From assembly GCA_003130845.1 (NCBI GenBank), contig QEXW01000072.1, positions 1-64,000 on the forward strand: a stretch of 64,000 nucleotides of DNA, in the 5' to 3' direction. Below the pieces are notes generated by a model. That model made no database searches and was not told the origin of the DNA. It saw only the letters and a program-made list of their open reading frames with translations. Shown here in pieces: positions 6,893 through 14,908 of the stretch. Every line of letters starts with the position of its first letter. Positions within the stretch are counted from its first letter, which is position 1. A program made the position numbers and the translations under genes. The DNA is from Anaerolineae bacterium. GTDB taxonomy: Bacteria > Chloroflexota > Anaerolineae > Anaerolineales > Villigracilaceae.

Positions 6893-8350
6893 ATGGCCTA
6901 CATTTTTCTGTTTGATGCAGCGGCTTGTACGGGGTGTAAATCCTGTCAGATGGCTTGCAAGGATAAGCACAATTTGCCGGTGGGGGTTCTGTGGCGGCGA
7001 GTGTTTGAAGTTTCCGGTGGCTCATGGTTACCCCACGGCGAAGCCTGGACAAATGATGTTTTTGCTTATTATTTGTCTTTGGGTTGTAATCACTGTGTTC
7101 ACCCCAAATGTGCCGGCGTTTGCCCGGCGGATGCCTATGTTCAAACCGCAGATGGCATTGTTTATATTGATGAAACGCGCTGCATGGGCTGTGGTTATTG
7201 TGCGTGGGCTTGTCCGTATGGCGTACCGCAGTATAACCCGATGCTTGGACGGATGACGAAGTGTAATTTTTGCATAGATGAACTGGCGCAAGGTAAGCCC
7301 CCGGCGTGCGTGGCGGCTTGTCCGATGCGCGTTCTCAACTATGCATTCATTGGTAACGAGAGTTCTGCTAGCAATTCAGAATATCTATATTTGTGGGAAC
7401 ATGCAGCGCAAGACCACCCGTTTCCTTTACCTGCTTTTTCGCGCACTCAGCCTCATTTGGCAATTCGACCACACCCGGCAATGGGGAATGGACAGGAAAA
7501 GAGGGTCGCTAATCGGGAGGAGGTGAGACCGCCTTGGCAGGTGTTGCACCGTGTGCCAGAGGGGCAAGTCTCTCCCTTTGCAAGCTCCCGCTCGACAGGC
7601 TTGGCTTTTTTTGATAAGTTGCATTCCATTCCGGCCAGAGATGAATTGCCGCTGATTGCCTTTACATTGCTTACGCAGATGGCAGTCGGCATGACCTTTT
7701 TCTCTTTTTTCTTTCCTCTTTCGCTGTTGCACATATTCTTAATAGGCTTTTTGCTTGGGGCGGGCGGATTGGTTTCTTTTTTGCATTTAGGGACAAAGCG
7801 GAATGCTTGGCGCGCGGTGTTGCACTTGCGCAAATCCTGGCTGAGCCGTGAGATTTTAGCGCTTGGTATGTTGGTGAGCGTTTGGTTGTATTGGTTTTTT
7901 GAGCGCGCAGTTCTTAAGACGGGATATGGCGCTTTATTCACCACGCTGGTTGGTCTTTTCTTCGTTTACAGCATGTCTCAGGTTTATCGCTTGCGGGCGG
8001 TGCCGGCCTGGAATTCGTGGCGCACCGCGGCAGCCTTTTTTCTGAGCGCCGGTATTTTAGGTGTGGTGGGGGCATCTTGGGGTAGAGCTCTGGTTTCGGT
8101 CTGGATGGTGCTATGGGTTTTGCTGGCTCTGCAAGTGGGCCTGATAGTTTCGGCCGTCAGACCTGTTTATCCAACGGAGGAACGACTACGGGGAATGGTC
8201 ACTGTCTTGATGATGCTGGGAGTGAGCCTATTGCCCCTGCTCCCGCCTTGGGCGCAAGAGACCTTAAGCCTGCCCATTGTTTTGTTGATTTTGGTTGAGC
8301 AGGTTTGGGGGCGCTGGTTGTTCTATCGAATGCGTGTCCCGGCGTTGTAA
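6893..8350 (+). CDS. DmsB-DmsC fusion: Fe-S and membrane-anchor subunit of a DMSO-reductase-type enzyme
   Basis: Residues 1 to about 180 are a DmsB/NrfC-type ferredoxin subunit with all sixteen cysteines for four [4Fe-4S] clusters: CTGCKSCQMAC, CNHCVHPKCAGVC, CMGCGYCAWAC and CNFC with CVAAC. After a proline-rich linker (about 180-250), the rest has around eight hydrophobic segments and matches the DmsC anchor. Separately these would be about 200 and 290 residues, so 485 fits a full fusion. It would carry electrons between the quinone pool and a molybdopterin subunit, but no such subunit is in the window. GGAGG at 6885-6889 lies 3 bases before the ATG at 6893 and abuts one at 6890. A TTGACA at 6854 is a candidate -35 without a clear -10. 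Confidence 0.85.
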   Translation: MAYIFLFDAAACTGCKSCQMACKDKHNLPVGVLWRRVFEVSGGSWLPHGEAWTNDVFAYYLSLGCNHCVHPKCAGVCPADAYVQTADGIVYIDETRCMGCGYCAWACPYGVPQYNPMLGRMTKCNFCIDELAQGKPPACVAACPMRVLNYAFIGNESSASNSEYLYLWEHAAQDHPFPLPAFSRTQPHLAIRPHPAMGNGQEKRVANREEVRPPWQVLHRVPEGQVSPFASSRSTGLAFFDKLHSIPARDELPLIAFTLLTQMAVGMTFFSFFFPLSLLHIFLIGFLLGAGGLVSFLHLGTKRNAWRAVLHLRKSWLSREILALGMLVSVWLYWFFERAVLKTGYGALFTTLVGLFFVYSMSQVYRLRAVPAWNSWRTAAAFFLSAGILGVVGASWGRALVSVWMVLWVLLALQVGLIVSAVRPVYPTEERLRGMVTVLMMLGVSLLPLLPPWAQETLSLPIVLLILVEQVWGRWLFYRMRVPAL

Positions 8351-8361
8351 AAAATTGCTTG

Positions 8362-8829
8362 TTACCCGGTTTGCCCAAGCAGGTAATTGGACAGGCCCAT
8401 TTGTTCAATCTGGTCGAGTTGGGCTTCTAGCCAATCAATGTGCTCTTCTTCATCTTCTAGGTTGTCTTCTAGCAGTTCACGTGAGCCATGATCGCCCAAT
8501 TCTATGCACAGGCGAATGCCTTTGTTATAGGCTTCGACGGCCTCCATTTCGGATTGCAAGTCGTTCTTGAGTTGGGTCTCTACTTTGGCGCCGATGTGCA
8601 TCCCTTTGATATTGTTGACGATAGGCGTTCCTTCTAGATACAAGATGCGGGCGATGAGTGCTTCGGCGTGTTTCATTTCTTGAATGGCACGTTTTTCGGT
8701 GGCGTCGTGCAGTTTCTGGTAGCCCCAATTCGCGCACATTTCGGAATGGACGATGTATTGATTGATGGCAGTGAGTTCATCTGCCAAGTAGTCATTCAAT
8801 GCGGCAATGATTTGTTCGTGGCCTTTCAT
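8362..8829 (-). CDS. bfr: Bacterioferritin
   Basis: Stores iron as a ferric mineral in a 24-subunit shell and detoxifies Fe(II). The 155 residues align along their length with E. coli Bfr as I know it. The ferroxidase ligands are present: Glu in ADELTAINQ, Glu and His in QEMKHAE, Glu in SEMEAVEAY, and Glu/His in DEEEHIDW. The heme-ligand Met is also kept in QEMKHA, so this is a true heme bacterioferritin. GGAGG precedes the ATG by 5 bases, and a -10-like TACAAT on the minus strand (8874 to 8869) lies 40 bases upstream. It converges on the DmsB-DmsC gene with only 11 bases between stop codons. Confidence 0.95.
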   Translation of the reverse strand: MKGHEQIIAALNDYLADELTAINQYIVHSEMCANWGYQKLHDATEKRAIQEMKHAEALIARILYLEGTPIVNNIKGMHIGAKVETQLKNDLQSEMEAVEAYNKGIRLCIELGDHGSRELLEDNLEDEEEHIDWLEAQLDQIEQMGLSNYLLGQTG

Positions 8830-8963
8830 AAAAACCTCCGTCGAGAAGGAACAAGGAATGTCTGTTTGATTGTAATCTAATTTGGTATTTAATCTTGTAA
8901 CTTTTTGTATGATTGCGCATCAAGAGAGTTTGGAATATCTTTCTTTTCAGGAGAGTGTGGCGT

Positions 8964-9173
8964 ATGCCGATGTATGAATATTTTTGTACGGAATGTGGCG
9001 CAGAATTTGAGAAGTTGTTGCGCTTCGCTGAGGCCGATACCTTACCGCCCTGTCCCGTTTGCCAAGGAGCGCAAACGCGCAAGAAGCTTTCTGCAGTGGC
9101 TTCATTCGCTTTGGGCGAGAGCGGCTCGTTAAGTTCAGGTGCAGGCTGTTCACCGCGAGGCAGATTTCGGTGA
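8964..9173 (+). CDS. FmdB-family zinc-ribbon protein
   Basis: A 69-residue protein starting MPMYEYFCTECG. Two CxxC knuckles, CTEC (8-11) and CPVC (about 31-34), form the putative zinc ribbon of the FmdB family, named after a protein encoded with formamidase. The C-terminal half is Ser/Gly rich and unstructured, as is usual there. Its function is not known; some members are annotated as regulators. AGGAGA lies 9 bases before the ATG. It is a single gene followed by a terminator. Confidence 0.85.
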   Translation: MPMYEYFCTECGAEFEKLLRFAEADTLPPCPVCQGAQTRKKLSAVASFALGESGSLSSGAGCSPRGRFR

Positions 9174-9215
9174 GAAGGTTAAAATGAGCAACCGTGTGTT
9201 GCGCATGTGATGCAA

Positions 9216-9257
9216 AACGTGGTGCATATCAGACAAGATTTGCACCACGTTATTTTT
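9216..9257 (+). terminator. Terminator after the FmdB gene
   Basis: AACGTGGTGCA pairs with TGCACCACGTT (11 bp) and is followed by ATTTTT. It also lies just past the stop of the convergent GNAT gene and may serve both. Confidence 0.88.
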
Positions 9258-9276
9258 CAAGGGGATATTGCGGAGA

Positions 9277-10128
9277 TTATATGCTGTAAGTCAAGACGGC
9301 GTATTGCTCGCCCGTGCGTCGAAAACCGATTTTTTCATACAGCGCTAGCGAAGCGGTGTTATCGCTCTGCGTATTGACGGTTAGCCGAGCAAGTCCCTGG
9401 GCTCGTGTGTTTTGCAATAGATGTTGTACCATAAGATATCCGAAACCTCGGCCCTGATGCTGGGGATGAACGGCCAGCCGTGCTAAATGGGCGCCAAATG
9501 GATTACGCGTGCTCATTTGGTATGCTACAATTTCATCGTTAAGTATGCCAACAGTTGAGATTTCGGATAGCGGAAAAGCGTATTTCAGCGAGGCGAGCGA
9601 ATTTTGCCAAAGGGGACTAAAAGCAGCTGCGTCAAGGGCGGCGACAGAGGGCAGGTCTTCTTGAGTCATCTCACGGATGTATAAATCGTGCGAATTGGGC
9701 TGCCAAGGGAAAGGTGTATTGTTTTGTGCCAAAACGACAACTTTTTGAAATTCCCTAAAACCTGTCTCTAGCAGCAATTCCTCCATCCAGCGTTGCATAA
9801 CGATGGCTGCTACGGTGAGATTGCGCCCTTGCAATATGCTGCGGGCCGTATCCCACAAAATGTTCCATGCCTGAAGCAAGGACACGGAAGATGAAACGGC
9901 AAATAGCCGAATCCAGGCTGCGGTTTCTGGGTCAGGTGGGCAGGCAAAGGCGGCGTAAAGATTTCCCTGTTCTTCCAGCACCCAATATTCGGGTGCGCCC
10001 AGCCAATCCAGCGGTGTGCGCCAATCAAGATGGCGATGAACGCGATTTTCAAAGTACATTAAATTCGCTATCTGCGATTGGTCGGTGGGGAGTGCCTGAC
10101 GAATGGCTGGCCGAAGGGCGGTTACCAT
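9277..10128 (-). CDS. GNAT-family N-acetyltransferase with two GNAT-like halves
   Basis: A 283-residue protein. The C-terminal half (about 150-283) is a clear GNAT domain: REMTQEDLPSVAALD at the start, the acetyl-CoA loop HPQHQGRGFGYLMV (Q/RxxGxG/A form), and NTASLALYEKIGF near the end. The N-terminal half has a degenerate copy (AIRQALPTDQSQIANL) that lacks the CoA loop. Acceptor substrate unknown. The start overlaps the stop of the upstream TPR gene by 7 bases, so the two are translationally coupled. Confidence 0.85.
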   Translation of the reverse strand: MVTALRPAIRQALPTDQSQIANLMYFENRVHRHLDWRTPLDWLGAPEYWVLEEQGNLYAAFACPPDPETAAWIRLFAVSSSVSLLQAWNILWDTARSILQGRNLTVAAIVMQRWMEELLLETGFREFQKVVVLAQNNTPFPWQPNSHDLYIREMTQEDLPSVAALDAAAFSPLWQNSLASLKYAFPLSEISTVGILNDEIVAYQMSTRNPFGAHLARLAVHPQHQGRGFGYLMVQHLLQNTRAQGLARLTVNTQSDNTASLALYEKIGFRRTGEQYAVLTYSI

Positions 10129-10640
10129 GCGCGCAACCTTAACATGCTAAGTAGAATTTTTTGTTTTAGGGTGGGATGTTTAACCCCTGCCAGTCCCATT
10201 TGCATGTGAAATAAAGCCTCCATCACTTTGCCTTGCTTGAGCTTGATGCCCGCCATGGCTTGATAAACATCGTTGCGCATTTTGTCTTCCCCTGCGCGTT
10301 GAAAGGCTTCGGCGGCTAAGCGGTATTTTTCGAAGGCCTCGTTCGCACGACCAAGGGCTTGCAAGGCGGCGGCTTCGTTACTCCAGGCAATTCCTTCACG
10401 GCGAAAGTCGCTTGCTTGGGCAAAGAGTTGCGCCGTATCCCGTGCCGCTTCGTAGGCTGCTTTGGGGTTACCGGCTTGTAGCCAGGCTACGCTCTGGTTG
10501 TTTTTCATCTCGGCGGCTTCAAGTTTTTCGGTTAGACGAGACGCGGCTTCGCCAAACAGGCGCGCCGCGTTTTCGAAGTCACCTTCCTGGTATGCTGTGC
10601 GTGCAGATTCGGAGAGCGACTTGGCAGTGATTTCGTTCAT
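10122..10640 (-). CDS. Small TPR-like helical repeat protein
   Basis: A 172-residue, all-helical, alanine-rich protein with repeated TPR-like hairpins (SARTAYQEGDFENAARLFGE, AALQALGRANEAFEKYRLAA, KLKQGKVMEALFHMQ). No enzymatic motif. It lies 10 bases after the XRE regulator and overlaps the GNAT gene, so the three likely form an operon. AAAGAGGG lies 3-10 bases before the ATG. A protein-binding role is all that can be inferred. Confidence 0.75.
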   Translation of the reverse strand: MNEITAKSLSESARTAYQEGDFENAARLFGEAASRLTEKLEAAEMKNNQSVAWLQAGNPKAAYEAARDTAQLFAQASDFRREGIAWSNEAAALQALGRANEAFEKYRLAAEAFQRAGEDKMRNDVYQAMAGIKLKQGKVMEALFHMQMGLAGVKHPTLKQKILLSMLRLRAW

Positions 10641-10650
10641 ATACCCTCTT

Positions 10651-11340
10651 TCACAAGGTAATATCGAGCAATCCTTCAGCCACGGCGCGTAATTTTTCGG
10701 TGGAAAGTTGGCTCAGTTTGCGCGCTAGTTCTAGGTAGGGTTGGTTGACCGGCATGCATACAAAGGCGCGCATCTCTGGTGGCAATTTCATAAACGCGTT
10801 GATGGTCTCTTGCTCGTTCATCCACTGACCAATCGTGCCTTTTTGGTCAAAGAATGCTTCGATCCGCCCACCCAGCACGGAGAGAATGGCTTCTAGTTCG
10901 GGCAAGGGAATTGGACGTTCTCCTAATTCGTAGGCCGTCAGGCGTGAGACGGGCAGTCCTGTTTCGGCCGAGAGTCCTTTGAGAGAGAGATTGGCTTGCA
11001 TTCGCTTTTGGCGCAGCAAAGTGCCGATAATGCGGTGGCGCAAAGCGGCCAGGCGAGGTAGGTCAAGCGGTTCGGTGCGGGGAGCGTCATCTGAGAGCGC
11101 TTGGTTACTCCAGAAGTGCTGTATTGGTAAGTTCAGATAATAGGCTAGCACTTCTATCTCTGGCAGCGAGGGTGCTTTTTGACCTTCTTCGTAAGCACGC
11201 AAGAGGGGCGCGGTGATGCCGATGGCTTTGGCTGTTTCGGTGACGCTGCGACGAGCCGCCAAGCGCGCATCGCGAATCAGGACGCCGAGTTTGCGGGTGC
11301 GGATGGCAATTTGGGCCTGAACACTCATGGGTATATCCAT
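10651..11340 (-). CDS. XRE-family transcriptional regulator with two helix-turn-helix domains
   Basis: A 229-residue protein with two Cro/CI-type HTH domains, at about residues 15-75 (SVTETAKAIGITAPLLRAYE) and 95-165 (SLKGLSAETGLPVSRLTAYE). Each has the usual Gly turn and the ExG continuation (EEGQKAPS, ELGERPIP). A short C-terminal helical region follows. Tandem HTHs suggest one polypeptide reading both half-sites. The start is 11340 or the in-frame ATG at 11328; neither has a strong ribosome site. A -10 element (GTATAAT, minus strand 11363-11357) sits just upstream. Targets unknown; it may regulate its own operon with the TPR and GNAT genes. Confidence 0.85.
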   Translation of the reverse strand: MDIPMSVQAQIAIRTRKLGVLIRDARLAARRSVTETAKAIGITAPLLRAYEEGQKAPSLPEIEVLAYYLNLPIQHFWSNQALSDDAPRTEPLDLPRLAALRHRIIGTLLRQKRMQANLSLKGLSAETGLPVSRLTAYELGERPIPLPELEAILSVLGGRIEAFFDQKGTIGQWMNEQETINAFMKLPPEMRAFVCMPVNQPYLELARKLSQLSTEKLRAVAEGLLDITL

Positions 11341-11356
11341 TCTGTGATGATACCGG

Positions 11357-11363
11357 ATTATAC
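11357..11363 (-). promoter_or_regulatory. -10 element of the XRE operon
   Basis: On the minus strand this reads GTATAAT, 16 bases before the first possible start codon. It lies in the 37-base gap after the tadA stop, so the XRE operon can be transcribed separately from the Tad operon. Confidence 0.55.
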
Positions 11364-11377
11364 TCGATGCTCGTCTT

Positions 11378-12694
11378 CTAGCGTCTTCGGAGCATATCGG
11401 CTACGTTGGCTCCGAAGACTTCCGGCGGCAGCTTGAACCCGGCAGATTCTAGGCGTGGGGTGAAGAGCGGGCGGATGCCCGTCGGTTTCAGTTGTCCGAT
11501 GATTTTTCCGTCCGGTGTTTGGCCTGTCTGTTCGAAGCGGAAGATGTCGGTTAAGACAATGGTATCGCCTTCCATGCCGGCCACTTCGCTGATGGCGGTG
11601 ACTTTGCGTGAGCCGTCTTTTAGGCGCGTTTGTTGCACAATTAGGTCAATGGCCGCAGAGATTTGTTGACGGATGACTTTGACAGGTAAATCCATGCCTG
11701 CCATGAGCACCATCGTTTCTAGGCGGGAGAGGGCATCACGTGGGGTGTTGGCGTGCAGGGTGGTGAGCGAGCCATCGTGACCTGTGTTCATGGCTTGCAG
11801 CATGTCCAGGGTTTCGCCGCCTCGACATTCGCCTACTACAATCCGGTCTGGTCGCATGCGTAGGGCGTTGCGTACGAGGTCACGAATCGTCACCTGGCCT
11901 TTGCCCTCTAAATTCGCCGGTTTGGTTTCCAGGCGCACCACGTGGTCTTGCTGTAATTGCAGTTCGGCAGCATCTTCGATGGTTACAATGCGTTCATCTT
12001 CGGGGATGAGACCGGATAGCACGTTAAGTAGCGTGGTTTTGCCAGACCCCGTGCCGCCAGAGATGACGATGTTTAGGCGGCTGATGACGCATGCTTTGAG
12101 AAATTCAGCCATTTGCGGGGTAATAGAGCCGAATTCAATCAGCTGTTGCATCGTGAGTTTGTCGCGCCGAAATTTGCGGATGGTGATGGTGGGACCATCC
12201 AGAGCCACCGGAGGGATAATGGCGTTGACGCGCGAACCATCGGGTAGGCGTGCATCTACTGTGGGCGAATCGGCGTCAATACGGCGGCCAAGCGGCAAGA
12301 CGATGCGTTCAATGACCCGGATGACGTGCGCATCGTTTTCAAAGGTCACGCCGCTCTTGAGGAGTTTCCCCTTTTTTTCAATGTACACTTTTTTGGGACC
12401 ATTGACCATTACTTCGCTCACGTCGGGGTCATCCAGCAGAGGTTGAATGGGCCCATATCCGAGTACATCGTCCATCACCTCGCGCGTGATTTGTTGGCGA
12501 ATCGACTCTGGCACGTTCACCTTAAGCCGTGCAAAGACGTCGGCTAACTTTTGGCGAACATAGGATTCGCGTTGATTGTAAGGCGGGTTTTCGCTCTCTA
12601 GTTCACGCGTCAGGTTTTCGATGACGAAGTGTTTCAGCTTGAGCAAATCGGCAGCAGAAAGCCCCTGAGCAGGCGAGGAAGAAAGTAAGGTCAT
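11378..12694 (-). CDS. tadA: TadA/CpaF-type secretion ATPase
   Basis: Hexameric ATPase that powers assembly of Flp/Tad pili or a related type II-like export machine on the inner face of the membrane. The 438-residue protein has Walker [11 protein letters not shown] (about 225), the Asp box [10 protein letters not shown], Walker B region [14 protein letters not shown] and the His-box [15 protein letters not shown]. The N-terminal domain ([21 protein letters not shown]) is the standard CpaF lead-in. It overlaps the stop of the upstream small gene by 4 bases (ATGA). It is the last gene of a six-gene operon. No TadB, TadC, prepilin or peptidase gene is in the window. Confidence 0.95.
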   Translation of the reverse strand: MTLLSSSPAQGLSAADLLKLKHFVIENLTRELESENPPYNQRESYVRQKLADVFARLKVNVPESIRQQITREVMDDVLGYGPIQPLLDDPDVSEVMVNGPKKVYIEKKGKLLKSGVTFENDAHVIRVIERIVLPLGRRIDADSPTVDARLPDGSRVNAIIPPVALDGPTITIRKFRRDKLTMQQLIEFGSITPQMAEFLKACVISRLNIVISGGTGSGKTTLLNVLSGLIPEDERIVTIEDAAELQLQQDHVVRLETKPANLEGKGQVTIRDLVRNALRMRPDRIVVGECRGGETLDMLQAMNTGHDGSLTTLHANTPRDALSRLETMVLMAGMDLPVKVIRQQISAAIDLIVQQTRLKDGSRKVTAISEVAGMEGDTIVLTDIFRFEQTGQTPDGKIIGQLKPTGIRPLFTPRLESAGFKLPPEVFGANVADMLRRR

Positions 12695-12993
12695 GGCTTG
12701 CCTCCTTCCCCGTAGGCTGTGTCATCACTGGGGATAACCCAGATGATTTGGGCGCGTGCGACGGTCATAAAATCGGTTTCGTAAAGCAAATTGCCGTTCA
12801 CATCGTACACTTTGGCACCCGTCACGGCCAGAAAGAGCTGATTTTGGTCTAGTTCATCTTTGACGCGTCCATCCAAGCGCACATGAATAGCCCCTTCGAT
12901 GCGGTGCAGTGTGGTTTGGATGATGGCTGGTACGGCAACTTTGGAAATGATGTCGGTGAAGTATTTGCCTTTTTCGTTGAATTCGAGGCTCAT
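12691..12993 (-). CDS. Small conserved protein of the Tad operon, function unknown
   Basis: A 100-residue protein lying between tadZ and tadA. It is predicted to be mostly beta strands ([51 protein letters not shown]), with no membrane segment, signal or cysteine. I do not recognise a named family with certainty. The start at 12993 is fixed by AGGAG 7 bases upstream; a longer frame would run into tadZ. Its 4-base overlap with tadA points to coupled translation and a role with the ATPase. Confidence 0.72.
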   Translation of the reverse strand: MSLEFNEKGKYFTDIISKVAVPAIIQTTLHRIEGAIHVRLDGRVKDELDQNQLFLAVTGAKVYDVNGNLLYETDFMTVARAQIIWVIPSDDTAYGEGGKP

Positions 12994-13015
12994 TGTTGTG
13001 ACTCCTTTTGGCGCT

Positions 13016-14218
13016 TTAGGCACGGTTTCGATAGGTGGTTTCCAGGATTTGCCGCGAGACTTGGTCAATCATCATAGCGGCAGTGTCGGTGGGAATTTTT
13101 CGCAAAATGGGTAGGTGTTGATTGTTTGCTAGGCTCAAGTTGGCACCCATGTAAGGGATAGTTGCTTGAATAGGCAAACCGATAATTTGTTCCGCATCGC
13201 TTTTGCTGACGCCTTCCAAACCAACTGCTCGATTGATGAGCGCATATACCTGATTGGGCGAAATGCCTTTGCCTTGGAGATATTGCCAAACAATTTTTGT
13301 GAGAGAGACGGTTGCCATATCCGAAGCGGTGACCATGACGATTAAGTCGGATTGCTGAATAATCGGCAGGCTGATGCGAGAGAGCGAGCGCCCTAAGTCT
13401 ACAAAAACGACATCGAACGTGTTGCGATATGTTTGGATAATGGTTGGAATGCGACTGGCATCCAGGGCGTTAGATTGTTCGGGGTCCGAAATACCTGCTA
13501 GTAAGCGAAAGCCCCATGGATCGAGCGGGGGAACTGCTCTGCGCAGGAAGTCGGGGGTGAGTTCCTCGGCAGATTTTTTGGCGGCTTCGAGCAGGTTGAA
13601 TTCTCCTTGGTAACCCACAATCTGCCCAATCGAGCCGATGGGAAGTACCAAGTCTATCACGGCCATTTCTCGTTCGGAATGGGTGATACTCAGTGCATGG
13701 GCTATATTGGCGCATAGCGAGGATGTGCCTGTGCCACCCTTGGCGCTCAGGAACACAATTAATGCGCCGCCAAGCGTTTTCTTTTTGGTTGCCCCAATGG
13801 GGCGGGTTTCGTTCATTTGACCGGTGCTTTCGGTCAAGATTTCGAAGATGCGTTGTATGGCTTCTTGGGATTTAACCAGGTATTCGTTGCAGCCTGCCGC
13901 CATGAGGGTTCCTAGTTCATCCACATTGGATGTGCCGGTCAGAGCAATGAGGAGGGCGTTGCTTGTGCGTTTGTCACTGCGTAGGCGGCGCACCAGTTCC
14001 AGACCGGGCATATCAGCCAGCGCTGGGTCAAAGATGATTACATCTGGTCGGTCGCGCAAGGCGAGGATGTATCCCTCTTTGGCCGAGGTAGTGCTTTGGA
14101 CGGTATAGCCTCGTTTGGCGAACAGGTTTGCCAGGAATTGGCAACTGCGTGGGTCGGGGTCTGTGATGAGAACGGAAAGCGCAGTGAGCGGTTCTTGCAC
14201 GACAGCCTCCGGATTCAA
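13016..14218 (-). CDS. tadZ: TadZ/CpaE-type protein: receiver domain plus MinD-like ATPase
   Basis: Positions the Tad machine at a site in the cell. Residues about 14-130 are a receiver domain with acidic TDPDP, an Asp in IIFDPALADMPG, Thr in ALTG and Lys in YLVK, so the phosphorylation site looks intact; in many CpaE proteins it is degenerate. Residues 150-400 are a MinD/ParA-type ATPase with the deviant P-loop SAKGGTGTSSL and the switch-region VVFVDLGRSLS. Its start overlaps the OmpR-type regulator by 4 bases (ATGA). Sitting behind two kinases, it may itself be a phosphorylation target; that is inference. Confidence 0.9.
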   Translation of the reverse strand: MNPEAVVQEPLTALSVLITDPDPRSCQFLANLFAKRGYTVQSTTSAKEGYILALRDRPDVIIFDPALADMPGLELVRRLRSDKRTSNALLIALTGTSNVDELGTLMAAGCNEYLVKSQEAIQRIFEILTESTGQMNETRPIGATKKKTLGGALIVFLSAKGGTGTSSLCANIAHALSITHSEREMAVIDLVLPIGSIGQIVGYQGEFNLLEAAKKSAEELTPDFLRRAVPPLDPWGFRLLAGISDPEQSNALDASRIPTIIQTYRNTFDVVFVDLGRSLSRISLPIIQQSDLIVMVTASDMATVSLTKIVWQYLQGKGISPNQVYALINRAVGLEGVSKSDAEQIIGLPIQATIPYMGANLSLANNQHLPILRKIPTDTAAMMIDQVSRQILETTYRNRA

Positions 14219-14907
14219 TTTTCAATGGGTGGCATGAGGTATCCTAGCCCCGAGCGGGTGACGATGTGTTTGGGATTGTGGGGGTCTTCTTCCAATTTTT
14301 GGCGCAAGCGGGCAATGCTCACCCAAAGAATTTCTTTGTCATTGCGATATTCTGGTCCCCATACTGCCGAGAGCAGGTCTTCTGCGCTTAAGACGGTGCC
14401 GACGTTGTGAGCGAACTGGAGCAGCAAGCGGTATTCGGTGGCTGAAAGGAAGATGGGTTGATTGCCGCGCCAGACCTCGGCACGGGCAAAGTCAATCCGC
14501 AGGTTGCCGTGCTCAAAAAAGCGGCTTTGTCCAATATCTTTGGAGGCTTGTGAACGGCGCAACACGGCCCGCACACGCGCCAACAGCTCCGTCGCCGAAA
14601 ATGGCTTGACCAGGTAGTCATCTGCTCCTAAATCAAGTCCGCGCACCCGGTCTTGTTCTTCGCCTTTGGCGGTAAGCATGATGATGGGGACGTTGGAAAA
14701 TTCGCGGATGCGTTGACAGGCCGCAAAGCCATCGAGTTTGGGCATCATCACATCCATCAGGATCAGGTCAACCGGCATGGTGGAGAAGGTTTCAATCGCT
14801 TGTAAGCCATCCATCGCGGTTAATACTTCGTAGCCCTCTGTGCGCAAGTTGGCTTCCAGCAAGCGCAGGTAGCGTGGTTCGTCATCTACAATTAAAATTT
14901 TTTGCAT
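14215..14907 (-). CDS. OmpR/PhoB-type response regulator
   Basis: A 230-residue two-domain regulator. The receiver (1-115) has VDDEPR, the phospho-acceptor Asp in LILMDVMMPKLDG, MLTAKG and YLVKPF. The winged-helix DNA-binding domain (130-228) has LSATEYRLLLQFAHN and VSIARLRQKLEEDP with the final wing strand TRSGLGYLM. One base separates it from the kinase upstream, and it overlaps tadZ downstream. It most likely receives phosphate from one or both operon kinases. Target promoters unknown. Confidence 0.95.
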   Translation of the reverse strand: MQKILIVDDEPRYLRLLEANLRTEGYEVLTAMDGLQAIETFSTMPVDLILMDVMMPKLDGFAACQRIREFSNVPIIMLTAKGEEQDRVRGLDLGADDYLVKPFSATELLARVRAVLRRSQASKDIGQSRFFEHGNLRIDFARAEVWRGNQPIFLSATEYRLLLQFAHNVGTVLSAEDLLSAVWGPEYRNDKEILWVSIARLRQKLEEDPHNPKHIVTRSGLGYLMPPIEN

Positions 14908-14908
14908 A

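Noticed and set aside
11784-12446. Long plus-strand open frame of 220 codons antisense to tadA
   Set aside because: Shadow of a conserved ATPase gene; its translation is Arg/Ser-rich low complexity and has no domain.
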